Assembly (NCBI GenBank): GCA_028696715.1
Contig: JAQVGO010000001.1
Coordinates: 1-64,000, forward strand
Direction of reading: 5' to 3'
Length of the DNA: 64,000 nt
Source: Bacteroidales bacterium
Lineage (GTDB): Bacteria > Bacteroidota > Bacteroidia > Bacteroidales > F082
Of the stretch, positions 15,938 to 23,393 are shown in pieces. Made by a program: the position numbers and the translations under genes. Every line of letters begins with the position of its first letter. Position 1 is the stretch's first letter. A model generated the notes under the pieces. The model was not told the DNA's origin. It worked only from the letters and a program-made list of their open reading frames with translations, and ran no database searches.

Positions 15938-16492
15938 ATGACCGAAGAATTAATCATAGCCGGATTTGGCGGACAAGGTGTCCTATCGATGGGTAAAATA
16001 CTAGCCTATAGTGGCATCATGCAAAATCAGGAAGTTAGCTGGATGCCTTCATATGGCCCCGAAATGCGTGGCGGAACTGCAAACGTAACCGTTATTGTAA
16101 GCGACGAAAGGATCAGCTCGCCCATTCTTACCATCTTCGATTCTGCTATTATACTTAATCAGCAATCTATGGATAAATTCGAAGCGGGTGTGCGCCCCGG
16201 AGGCACTTTACTATACGATCCTAACGGCATCACCCGCCATCCGAAAAGAAAAGATATCAATATCTATCAGGTTGAAGCGGCCCGTTTGGCTTCCGAAATG
16301 GGAAACACCAAAATATTTAATATGGTAGTGCTTGGTGCCTACCTCAAAATTAAGCCTGTTGTTAAGATGGAGAACGTAATTCTGGGACTGAAAAAATCAT
16401 TGCCCGAGCGTTATCATAAGCTCATCCCTCTGAATGAAGATGCCATAAATGCGGGATTGAAGAATGTGGTTGCAGTGCAAGAATTACACTAG
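15938..16492 (+). CDS. korC: 2-oxoacid:ferredoxin oxidoreductase, gamma subunit
   Basis: A 184-residue subunit of the POR/KOR gamma family, needed for CoA handling and complex formation. The opening IAGFGGQGVLSMGKILAYSG and the SWMPSYGPEMRGGTANVTVI stretch (around residues 35-54) are the signature motifs of this family. The end (about residue 150 on) is the usual helical tail. It completes the korDABC set; a strong terminator lies 22 bases after its stop. Confidence 0.92.
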   Translation: MTEELIIAGFGGQGVLSMGKILAYSGIMQNQEVSWMPSYGPEMRGGTANVTVIVSDERISSPILTIFDSAIILNQQSMDKFEAGVRPGGTLLYDPNGITRHPKRKDINIYQVEAARLASEMGNTKIFNMVVLGAYLKIKPVVKMENVILGLKKSLPERYHKLIPLNEDAINAGLKNVVAVQELH

Positions 16493-16514
16493 TTTAAGCC
16501 AAAAACCAATATTT

Positions 16515-16545
16515 AAACCTTCCAAATTTTTTGGAGGGTTTTTTT
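16515..16545 (+). terminator. rho-independent terminator of korDABC
   Basis: Twelve-base stem AAACCTTCCAAA / TTTGGAGGGTTT with a three-base T loop and a T run to 16545. It ends the kor operon and lies just before the promoter of the next gene. Confidence 0.9.
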
Positions 16546-16558
16546 GTTCTTCAATCGC

Positions 16559-16566
16559 TAAATTTG
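16559..16566 (+). promoter_or_regulatory. -7 element TAAATTTG abutting the TIGR02757 start
   Basis: TAAATTTG fits TAnnTTTG and ends only five bases before the ATG at 16572. If it is used, the message starts at or next to the ATG and is leaderless or nearly so. Confidence 0.55.
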
Positions 16567-16571
16567 CATCC

Positions 16572-17342
16572 ATGCAGGATATCAAAAAGCTACTTGATTT
16601 CAAGCTGAATCAAATCACCAGAGAGCAATTATTTGTTGCTGATGATCCGATCAGTATTCCACATCGTTTTGTTAAAAAAGAAGACATTGAGATTTCAGGC
16701 TTCTTAACAGCTATCCTTTCCTGGGGAATGCGCCGTCAGATCATCGAACGGGCTGGTTTTTTAATGCAGCTGATGGATCATGCACCTCATCAATTTGTTA
16801 TGCAGGCAACTGACCGTGATTTTAGCCATCTGGAGCAATTTCAGTATCGTACTTTCAAAGGTGTTGATTGTCATGCCCTGGTGTATGCGCTGGCAATGAT
16901 TTACAGGCAGTCTGGCAGTATGGAAGAGGTGTTTTCGGAGGGCTACAAAAATGGAGGCATCTGGGAGGCAATTGATTTTGCCAGAAATACCTTACTGAAG
17001 TTTCCACACGAAAAAAGAACCGAAAAACATCTGGCCAATCCCGGTAAAGGATCATCAGCCAAACGTATCAATATGTTTTTGAGGTGGATGGTGCGCAAAG
17101 ATGATGATGGGATTGATTTTGGGATATGGAAAAATATCCCGACAAAAGATTTGATCTGCCCACTCGACCTGCATACCGGAAAAGCAGCACGAAAACTGGG
17201 ATTGCTAAACCGAAAACAAGATGACCGGAAAGCTGCCGAAGAACTCACAATTCAACTAAGAAAAATGGATTCTGATGATCCTGTAAAATATGATCTGGCT
17301 CTTTTTATGCTAAGTATGGATCAGCAATTGGAAAGCCGTTAA
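16572..17342 (+). CDS. TIGR02757 (DUF2400) family protein
   Basis: A 256-residue cytosolic protein of the DUF2400/TIGR02757 family. Signatures seen: DPISIPHRFVKKEDIEISGF then LTAILSWGMRRQIIERA (about residues 21-57), RINMFLRWMVRKDDDGIDFG (about 160-179) and CPLDLHTGKAARKLGLL (about 191-207). The last two resemble a helix-hairpin-helix DNA-glycosylase-like core (LDLHTGK), but no enzymatic activity is known. I use the ATG at 16572; the longer frame to 16464 runs over korC, its terminator and the promoter. Confidence 0.88.
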   Translation: MQDIKKLLDFKLNQITREQLFVADDPISIPHRFVKKEDIEISGFLTAILSWGMRRQIIERAGFLMQLMDHAPHQFVMQATDRDFSHLEQFQYRTFKGVDCHALVYALAMIYRQSGSMEEVFSEGYKNGGIWEAIDFARNTLLKFPHEKRTEKHLANPGKGSSAKRINMFLRWMVRKDDDGIDFGIWKNIPTKDLICPLDLHTGKAARKLGLLNRKQDDRKAAEELTIQLRKMDSDDPVKYDLALFMLSMDQQLESR

Positions 17343-17351
17343 GCCAGCAAA

Positions 17352-17370
17352 GCCGGCACAAATAGCCGGC
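17352..17370. terminator. weak GCCGGC hairpin between convergent genes
   Basis: Two GCCGGC copies at 17352-17357 and 17365-17370 can pair with a seven-base loop. They lie between a plus-strand and a minus-strand gene end. There is no T run, so termination is uncertain. Confidence 0.3.
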
Positions 17371-17396
17371 CTTACTGATCACATCAAACGAGAAAA

Positions 17397-17855
17397 CTAC
17401 AAATGTACCCCTCCTCGGGCGTGAATGACCTTTTTGTTATAGAATCCTTCAATAACGATAGTAAAGTTTGCTTCCAGTTTGTTTGAAGTGGCCTCAGTTA
17501 TTAGGATATTTCCTGAAGTACATTTGTAGAATTCATCTGTTGCACCATGAACAATCAACTCGCACTTATTGGAGTTTCCTCCCAGCTTATATTCGCCCGG
17601 ACCTGTCCAGGAATTCAACAATAGTTCGAATATCACCTTACCGGCGAGTTCGTCTTTCATCACTTTCAGCTTGAGACCATCTTTACCTATCGCATAGGCA
17701 TCTAAATTACCAGCACACATTGTTTTGCTACTAAACCCATCAAAACTCATATAAAACACACCATCGCAATCGGCCTTCTCTGTTGTCTGCCTCCGCTCAC
17801 AGCCTGCAGCTATTAAGCAAATTATCAGAATTAAAGACAAAACTCTGTAGTTCAT
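17397..17855 (-). CDS. hypothetical lipoprotein, 152 residues
   Basis: I do not recognise a family. A lipoprotein signal sequence is clear: MNYRVLSLILIICLIAAGC, with a lipobox (IAAGC) and Cys19 as the lipidated residue, so the mature part sits on the outer or inner membrane facing the periplasm. The body of about 130 residues is polar with predicted beta strands (LLLNSWTGPGEYKLGGNSNK) and four more cysteines that may form disulfides. It lies 40 bases downstream of a second small lipoprotein on the same strand. Confidence 0.72.
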   Translation of the reverse strand: MNYRVLSLILIICLIAAGCERRQTTEKADCDGVFYMSFDGFSSKTMCAGNLDAYAIGKDGLKLKVMKDELAGKVIFELLLNSWTGPGEYKLGGNSNKCELIVHGATDEFYKCTSGNILITEATSNKLEANFTIVIEGFYNKKVIHARGGVHL

Positions 17856-17895
17856 CGTAGTTGATGGTTAACAAAACAATCACTCGTGCCGCAAT

Positions 17896-18315
17896 TTACT
17901 TCCCACTAACTGTTACCGTGGTAGTAACTGTGAATGACTCACCAATATGTGCACCACTTCGGATGGTTCCGGTAATGATAAATTTCCAGGTACCACTTGT
18001 TCGAACAAAGAAGTTTGGAAATGTAATTGGTTCATCACGAATCAATATCATACCATTTCCCATATAAGTATCATCCTGAAGTGATCCGGGAGACTTTACC
18101 TCTACCTTAATCAACTCATAGTCGTCAGTTGTGCAGGAAATGTAAAAGTCAATGGTTGTTGCATCAATGGCAATTGAGGTAGCCGAAAAAACCGGATTGT
18201 AAGGAGTAGGTGTTGGCTCCGGTTCCGGATCGCTTTTTTTCTTACATGATGAAGTGGTAAACATCACAAACATCATCACAGTGCCTAAGGCAATGAGTAC
18301 ATTTTTTGTTTTCAT
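17896..18315 (-). CDS. hypothetical lipoprotein, 139 residues
   Basis: No family recognised. The N-terminus is a lipoprotein signal peptide ending TTSSC with Cys24 lipidated, followed by a charged and proline-rich tether (KKKSDPEPEPTPTPYNP), a common way of holding a domain away from the membrane. The body of about 95 residues is beta-rich (a single immunoglobulin-like or sandwich domain would fit). It is followed by another lipoprotein gene and lies 124 bases after the LytTR regulator stop, so control by that two-component pair is a possibility. Confidence 0.72.
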   Translation of the reverse strand: MKTKNVLIALGTVMMFVMFTTSSCKKKSDPEPEPTPTPYNPVFSATSIAIDATTIDFYISCTTDDYELIKVEVKSPGSLQDDTYMGNGMILIRDEPITFPNFFVRTSGTWKFIITGTIRSGAHIGESFTVTTTVTVSGK

Positions 18316-18439
18316 TGTAAATTAATTTAAGGGGTTACATACTGACGCAAATTAGTCATGTACGCAGGCCTTAATCAAATCAATTTGATCAATGAACAGG
18401 TTTATTTATTAAGTGTAGCGATTGGTCGAGGATATGCAA

Positions 18440-19192
18440 TTAAATATGCTGCTGCAAGGCAGCGAGAAAAAACTCTTTTCGTCGGCTCGAAACAGGTACC
18501 CGCTCCTTTGAGGTGAGAAAAACCATGCTCCCACTTTTCTCAAAAGTGACTACATGATTCAGGTTAACCAGATGAGATTGATGAATACGACAAAAACCAT
18601 AGGGACTTAACATATCTTCAAATTCTTTTAAAGTTTTGGCAACCAACAGGATTTTGCCATCCTCTCTGACGACATGCGTATAATTTTCATCTGCCTCACA
18701 TCGAATCACTTCATCGATCTTAATAACGTGCATGGTAGTGGATGTGTTGAGAATAATCTTTTTTACAGATTTTTCCGTATCCAGATTATCCTCCAGCGTC
18801 TTCAGTTGTTTATCGTATTGATCCTCAACATCCAATTGTTGCTCAAGCTTGGCAACTGAACGGATCAACTCTCGTGGGCTTACCGGCTTGAGCAAATAAT
18901 CCACCGCACTTAATTTAATTGCTCTTAAGGCAAAATGATCGAAAGCCGTCACAAAAATAATCTTAAAAGGTATAGTTTTAAACTTCTTTATCAGCTCAAA
19001 ACCATTCGCTCCCGGCATCTTAATATCCAAAAAAATCACATCCGGATTCTGCTGCAGAATCAGCTCGTAAGCCGATAATACATTCTCAGCCTGCCCCACC
19101 ACAGCAATATCTTTGCAATAATATTGCAACATGTTCAACAACACCTGCCTGGCATTTGCTTCATCGTCAACAATTATTGCTTTAATACTCAT
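18440..19192 (-). CDS. LytTR-type response regulator
   Basis: A 250-residue two-component regulator. The receiver domain (1-120) has the acidic pair IIVDDE at 6-11, phospho-acceptor Asp56 in VIFLDIKMPG, Thr82 and Lys102 in YLLKPVSP. A linker rich in Gln and Asp leads to a LytTR DNA-binding domain (about 148-248; YTHVVREDGKILLVAKTLKE, then GFCRIHQSHLVNLNHV). The partner kinase lies just upstream with a four-base ATGA overlap, so the two are made together. LytTR regulators bind direct repeats upstream of target genes; no target is proven here, but two lipoprotein genes follow. Confidence 0.93.
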   Translation of the reverse strand: MSIKAIIVDDEANARQVLLNMLQYYCKDIAVVGQAENVLSAYELILQQNPDVIFLDIKMPGANGFELIKKFKTIPFKIIFVTAFDHFALRAIKLSAVDYLLKPVSPRELIRSVAKLEQQLDVEDQYDKQLKTLEDNLDTEKSVKKIILNTSTTMHVIKIDEVIRCEADENYTHVVREDGKILLVAKTLKEFEDMLSPYGFCRIHQSHLVNLNHVVTFEKSGSMVFLTSKERVPVSSRRKEFFLAALQQHI

Positions 19193-22100
19193 GCCTTGAA
19201 TTTTTTACTGATAAAACTTCCTTTCAGAGGAATTTCAAATGCAACACGAGTCCCATTAACCTGACCATCTTCGATAATCTCATCAAAGATAAAGGGAATT
19301 TTTCTTTTTGATTTGCGCTCCAGCAATTGTATCCTCTCCATGCAAATGGCTATAGAAAGCGATTCATGCTTTGCAGACTGGCTATCATGAATCATTTTTT
19401 TAGATGCCGCAATTCCAATGCCATTATCCCGCACTTCGAACCGGATTCGGGAACCAATCAATTGATAGCTTACTTCAATCACACCATCCTTATCATTATT
19501 TTTAATTCCATGCTCAAGTGCATTCTCCAAAAATGGTTGAGCCATCATTGGAGGCACATAAGTTACTTCTGTATCTATCTCAGGATCAACCTTTATGCTA
19601 AAATCGATTTTTCTGGTGAAGCGTAACTTTTGAAGACTCATATACAATTGTATGGTTTCGATCTCTTTGTCAAGCGAAATAGATTCGTGCCGGCTGTTTT
19701 CGAGAATAAGCCGGATGAGCCTGGCAAAATCTGAGAGGTATTGCCCCGCAAGATGTGTTTGGTTGGTATAGATATAATTCTGTATTGATGTAAGCGAATT
19801 AAAAATAAAATGAGGGTTCATTTGCAACCGTAACAACTGCTGATTCAAATCAGTGTTCTGCCATTTTAATTTTTCGTCAAGAATTCTCAAATACCACAAA
19901 AAACCAAAAAACCCAACAATAAGTAACACACTAATTGTATAAAACCACCATTGTCGCCACCAGGCAGTTTTGATATGGATTACCAGGCGAGCTTCCTGAT
20001 CACTCTTATTACCATAGGCATCGCCAGTGCGCATTTTAAAGGTATAAGAGCCTGAAGGCACATTTGTAAAGTAAATCGATTTTTGCTGTGGCATGATTAA
20101 TCGCCATTCATTGTCGAAGCCTTCGAGTTGGTAAAAATAAGTGTAAGGCTGATCTTTTTCCCAACGATCAGTACCAAAGTGAATGGCAAAGAAATTCTGG
20201 TTGTGTGCCAGGTTCACCTTTTCAAGATTTTCGAGAAGCGGAATATAGGTTTCATTAAAAACATCCAGATGAGTTAAAAAAATTCTCGGAAACACATGCC
20301 TAAACCCCAGCTTATCTGTTTCAATCAGGGCAAGGCCATTTGAGCCTCCCAAAATCAACATATCCTCATCCCATTGGAGAGCCGCAGCCTGTGTAGATTT
20401 GAAACTAAGCTGCACATGCGAACTGAAATCAGTGAGCCAGATTCTATCCGGATCATACCGCATCAGGCCTTTAGAAGTAAGCAGCCAAAGATTTCCGTCC
20501 TGCGCAGGATGTATGCGAAAGATTTCCATGGATTTAACATTCACTCCCAAGGCTTGCTCAATAAAACGATCATTGAGCGAATCATAAACATACAATTGGC
20601 TACCACATGCCCAGATATTTCCTTTATGGTCTTTTGCTACATCATAAATTAGCTTTTCGGTAATTCCACTACCAGCGCGATAAGCTTCAAAATAAGAAGA
20701 GGATTGCTTATTGATCTCATCATAACAAACTACGCCCGATTGCGTAGTGGCAATCCAAAGTTTTCCGTCATCTGATTTGGTAAGGGCATTGATCAACCGA
20801 TTGTAATAAGGGTCGGGCAGCTGGCTTGCAAGTTCAGCTCCAAACACCCCTTCATTGTGTTTAAAAATCGTTAAACCCGGACCGCCCCAGAAACCAAGAT
20901 AAACATCACCCTGCTGATCAAATTCGAAATCATTATACCAATCTTTCTTAAAACTTGATGGATCATAACTATAATACTCAAAATCATTACTTCCTTTCAA
21001 TAATCTTCCAAAGCCTCGTCCTTCCCAGTAGCCTATATACAGGCTGCCATCAGGATGATTTTTCAAAACACGAATATGAGGTGAAAGAATGCCCGGATTA
21101 GTTGTTGGATTATAGTGATTGAACTCAGAAGTTTGAATATTCATTACATCTATGCCCCCATCAATAGTCCCAATCCATAGTTCATCGGCATTTTTGCGAG
21201 CCAGGCTGGATATCCGATTGGATGCTGGTGTTTGCTCCAAACCCGGAATATGAAACAGATACTTAATGCCCGGTTTGAGGGGCTGAAAAGTAGAAACCCC
21301 ATTTTCGTGTGCCAACCAGATACGACCACTCCTATCTTCGTAAACATCATAGATTCTTTCGCCACCAAGCGATTTAGGATCATTGTTGTTCAAACGGTAA
21401 ATCGTGCCCTCACCTGTTTGTGGATTAATCCGATATGCACCATTGCCACTTCCCAGCCAATAATTTCCATCACGAGATCTGATCATGTCATATACCGTTC
21501 CGGATTTGAATTTATGAAGGTAATCCCTGGATTTTTCGTACAGATAAATCCCTTCGACACCACCAACCCAGATAAACCCGGGCTTATCAGCAAAAAAGAC
21601 TGACACATCAGGTTCTCGTTTTGTTCCGGGAATTTCATTGGGATCAACTGGCAGTCTGCTAAAAAGATTCCTTTCCATATCATAATTCATTGGCGGAATG
21701 CCACGTCCGCCAACAAACAAATCACCATCTTTATCCTTTATAATGGCATGATATCGATAATAAGGCTGTGATACATTCTGATGCCGCTGAAGCTTTTTGA
21801 TAGTTGCCGACTTACGATGATATTGATATAGCCAGCCATCAGCCGTTTCGAACCAAATCAGTGAATCGCCATCTGCTATCAGAGCACGTACATAAATGCT
21901 GTCAACAATAACATTTCCATGTTCAAAGGCACCAAACACCGACCGAAATGTATTATTATTTTCCTGGTAAACAGAGATTCCGGCGGCATGGCCTACCCAC
22001 AAACATCCCTGCTCATCCACAGCCAGACTGCTGATCAAATCACCATGTAAACTACCTTGGATTGTATCAGCGTGATAAACACGAAACTCGTAACCATCAT

Positions 22101-22335
22101 AACGCCCTAGACCCTTTTCTCCTGCCAGCCATATAAAACCAGTACGATCCTGAATAATATCAAATACCGCTCCCAGATCGTGTTCGTTTAGCGGTGTAAA
22201 CTCGTTGAAACTGGCAAAAACATCCTGTTGAAACTCCCACCGAGGAGGAAGATTTACTGAATCCGCAAGGTCTTCGGCTCCATCAACTGACGAAAGGCAA
22301 ACAACTAAAAATAAGCATGGAATAACCCACTTCAT
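19189..22335 (-). CDS. periplasmic beta-propeller / Y_Y_Y sensor fused to LytS-type histidine kinase
   Basis: A 1048-residue inner-membrane sensor. A signal peptide (MKWVIPCLFLVVCLSSVDG) is followed by two seven-bladed regulatory propellers (about residues 45-690) with repeating units such as DRTGFIWLAGEKGLGRYDGY, DRSGRIWLAHENGVSTF and DDGKLWIATTQSGVVCYD. A Y_Y_Y domain (about 720-780; YFYQLEGFDNEWR) and one membrane helix (about 785-810) come next. The cytosolic kinase is of the His_kinase (LytS/YehU) type: NPHFIFNSL at 840 holds the phospho-His and QPFLENALEHGI is the N box. Hybrid two-component systems of Bacteroidota use this sensor with an AraC regulator; here the kinase is short and signals to a separate LytTR protein. 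I use the ATG at 22335 rather than a TTG three codons earlier. Confidence 0.9.
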   Translation of the reverse strand: MKWVIPCLFLVVCLSSVDGAEDLADSVNLPPRWEFQQDVFASFNEFTPLNEHDLGAVFDIIQDRTGFIWLAGEKGLGRYDGYEFRVYHADTIQGSLHGDLISSLAVDEQGCLWVGHAAGISVYQENNNTFRSVFGAFEHGNVIVDSIYVRALIADGDSLIWFETADGWLYQYHRKSATIKKLQRHQNVSQPYYRYHAIIKDKDGDLFVGGRGIPPMNYDMERNLFSRLPVDPNEIPGTKREPDVSVFFADKPGFIWVGGVEGIYLYEKSRDYLHKFKSGTVYDMIRSRDGNYWLGSGNGAYRINPQTGEGTIYRLNNNDPKSLGGERIYDVYEDRSGRIWLAHENGVSTFQPLKPGIKYLFHIPGLEQTPASNRISSLARKNADELWIGTIDGGIDVMNIQTSEFNHYNPTTNPGILSPHIRVLKNHPDGSLYIGYWEGRGFGRLLKGSNDFEYYSYDPSSFKKDWYNDFEFDQQGDVYLGFWGGPGLTIFKHNEGVFGAELASQLPDPYYNRLINALTKSDDGKLWIATTQSGVVCYDEINKQSSSYFEAYRAGSGITEKLIYDVAKDHKGNIWACGSQLYVYDSLNDRFIEQALGVNVKSMEIFRIHPAQDGNLWLLTSKGLMRYDPDRIWLTDFSSHVQLSFKSTQAAALQWDEDMLILGGSNGLALIETDKLGFRHVFPRIFLTHLDVFNETYIPLLENLEKVNLAHNQNFFAIHFGTDRWEKDQPYTYFYQLEGFDNEWRLIMPQQKSIYFTNVPSGSYTFKMRTGDAYGNKSDQEARLVIHIKTAWWRQWWFYTISVLLIVGFFGFLWYLRILDEKLKWQNTDLNQQLLRLQMNPHFIFNSLTSIQNYIYTNQTHLAGQYLSDFARLIRLILENSRHESISLDKEIETIQLYMSLQKLRFTRKIDFSIKVDPEIDTEVTYVPPMMAQPFLENALEHGIKNNDKDGVIEVSYQLIGSRIRFEVRDNGIGIAASKKMIHDSQSAKHESLSIAICMERIQLLERKSKRKIPFIFDEIIEDGQVNGTRVAFEIPLKGSFISKKFKA

Positions 22336-22336
22336 C

Positions 22337-22356
22337 TGTAGCAAATATCTGCTACA
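22337..22356. repeat. perfect 7-bp inverted repeat at the sensor kinase start
   Basis: TGTAGCA at 22337-22343 and TGCTACA at 22350-22356 with a six-base spacer. It lies one base before the ATG at 22335 on the minus strand and touches a near-consensus -7 element (TTACTTTG, 22356-22363 minus). It could be an operator or a hairpin that hides the ribosome site. Confidence 0.5.
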
Positions 22357-22383
22357 AAGTAAGCATTTTTTTAAACATGATGC

Positions 22384-23241
22384 TTAGTCCATCACATTAT
22401 CTTTCTCCTGATTACAATCGCAATTAAAGCTCTTATTATACATCTCCATGGCTTTCCAGCTCATCCCCATACTTGAGAATCCACCATCGTGGAAAAGGTT
22501 TTGCATGGTAACTTTGCGTGTAAGATCAGAAAACAAGGTAATGCAATATTCGGCACATTCTTCAGCATTAGCATTGCCAAGAGGCGACATGCGATTCGTA
22601 AAATCCATCAGACCGTCAATTCCTTTTACACCACTTCCGGCCGTTGTCATGGTAGGGGATTGTGAGATGGTATTAATCCTGATCTTGCGTTCGCGACCAT
22701 AGATGTATCCAAAGCTTCGTGCAATCGACTCGAGCAAAGCCTTGGCATCTGCCATATCGTTATAGCCATAATGGGTGCGTTGTGCAGCAACATATGACAA
22801 TCCCACAACGGATCCCCACTCGTTGATGGCATCCATCTTAAAGGCAAGCTGCAGCATTTTGTGGAATGAAATAGCAGAAATATCCAGTGTTTTATTAAGG
22901 AAATTATAGTCTAAATCGCTGTAAACACGCTTCTTGCGCACATTAAGCGACATCCCGATTGAATGAAGTACAAAATCCACTTTGCCACCGAGCACCTTCA
23001 TGCTTTGCTCAAAAACATTCTTCAGATCCTCAACCGAAGTAGCATCTGCCGGAATTACGGTTGCATTGGTCTTTTTTGCCAACTCATCAAGTTCGCCAAA
23101 GCGCAAGGCAGTGGGTGTATTACTCAGTGTAAAAATGGCTCCTTCTTCATAAGCCTTCTCAGCTACCTTCCAGGCAATTGATTTACTGTCCAGAGCACCG
23201 AAAATAATTCCTTTTTTCCCTTTTAAAAGATTGTAGGCCAT
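22384..23241 (-). CDS. fabI: enoyl-[acyl-carrier-protein] reductase (NADH)
   Basis: A 285-residue short-chain dehydrogenase that carries out the last step of each fatty-acid elongation cycle (trans-2-enoyl-ACP to acyl-ACP). Signatures: KGIIFGALDSKSIAWKVAEK (glycine-rich NAD site with the FabI spacing, residues 10-29), VLHSIGMSLN (91-100), and the catalytic Tyr150, Tyr160 and Lys167 in LSYVAAQRTHYGYNDMADAK. The SPTMTTAGSGVKGI segment is part of the substrate loop. A short Cys/Asp-rich C-terminal tail (NCDCNQEKDNVMD) extends past the E. coli end. It is the likely target for triclosan-type inhibitors. A TAnnTTTG promoter stands upstream. Confidence 0.96.
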   Translation of the reverse strand: MAYNLLKGKKGIIFGALDSKSIAWKVAEKAYEEGAIFTLSNTPTALRFGELDELAKKTNATVIPADATSVEDLKNVFEQSMKVLGGKVDFVLHSIGMSLNVRKKRVYSDLDYNFLNKTLDISAISFHKMLQLAFKMDAINEWGSVVGLSYVAAQRTHYGYNDMADAKALLESIARSFGYIYGRERKIRINTISQSPTMTTAGSGVKGIDGLMDFTNRMSPLGNANAEECAEYCITLFSDLTRKVTMQNLFHDGGFSSMGMSWKAMEMYNKSFNCDCNQEKDNVMD

Positions 23242-23270
23242 AATGGTATTTTTTCAAATTAATCAGCGGG

Positions 23271-23278
23271 CAAAGATA
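23271..23278 (-). promoter_or_regulatory. -7 element TATCTTTG for fabI
   Basis: Reads TATCTTTG on the minus strand, an exact TAnnTTTG match, 29 bases before the fabI ATG. No clear -33 TTG is seen. Confidence 0.55.
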
Positions 23279-23393
23279 ATTGAAATTTTTATTAATAGCT
23301 TTTAAGGTCGTGAATGCATAAATCCTACTAAGCTGATCAACGACAAATCATAACAGATTGTTTTTATGCAACTTAAAAACAGTCTTAGTAAAC

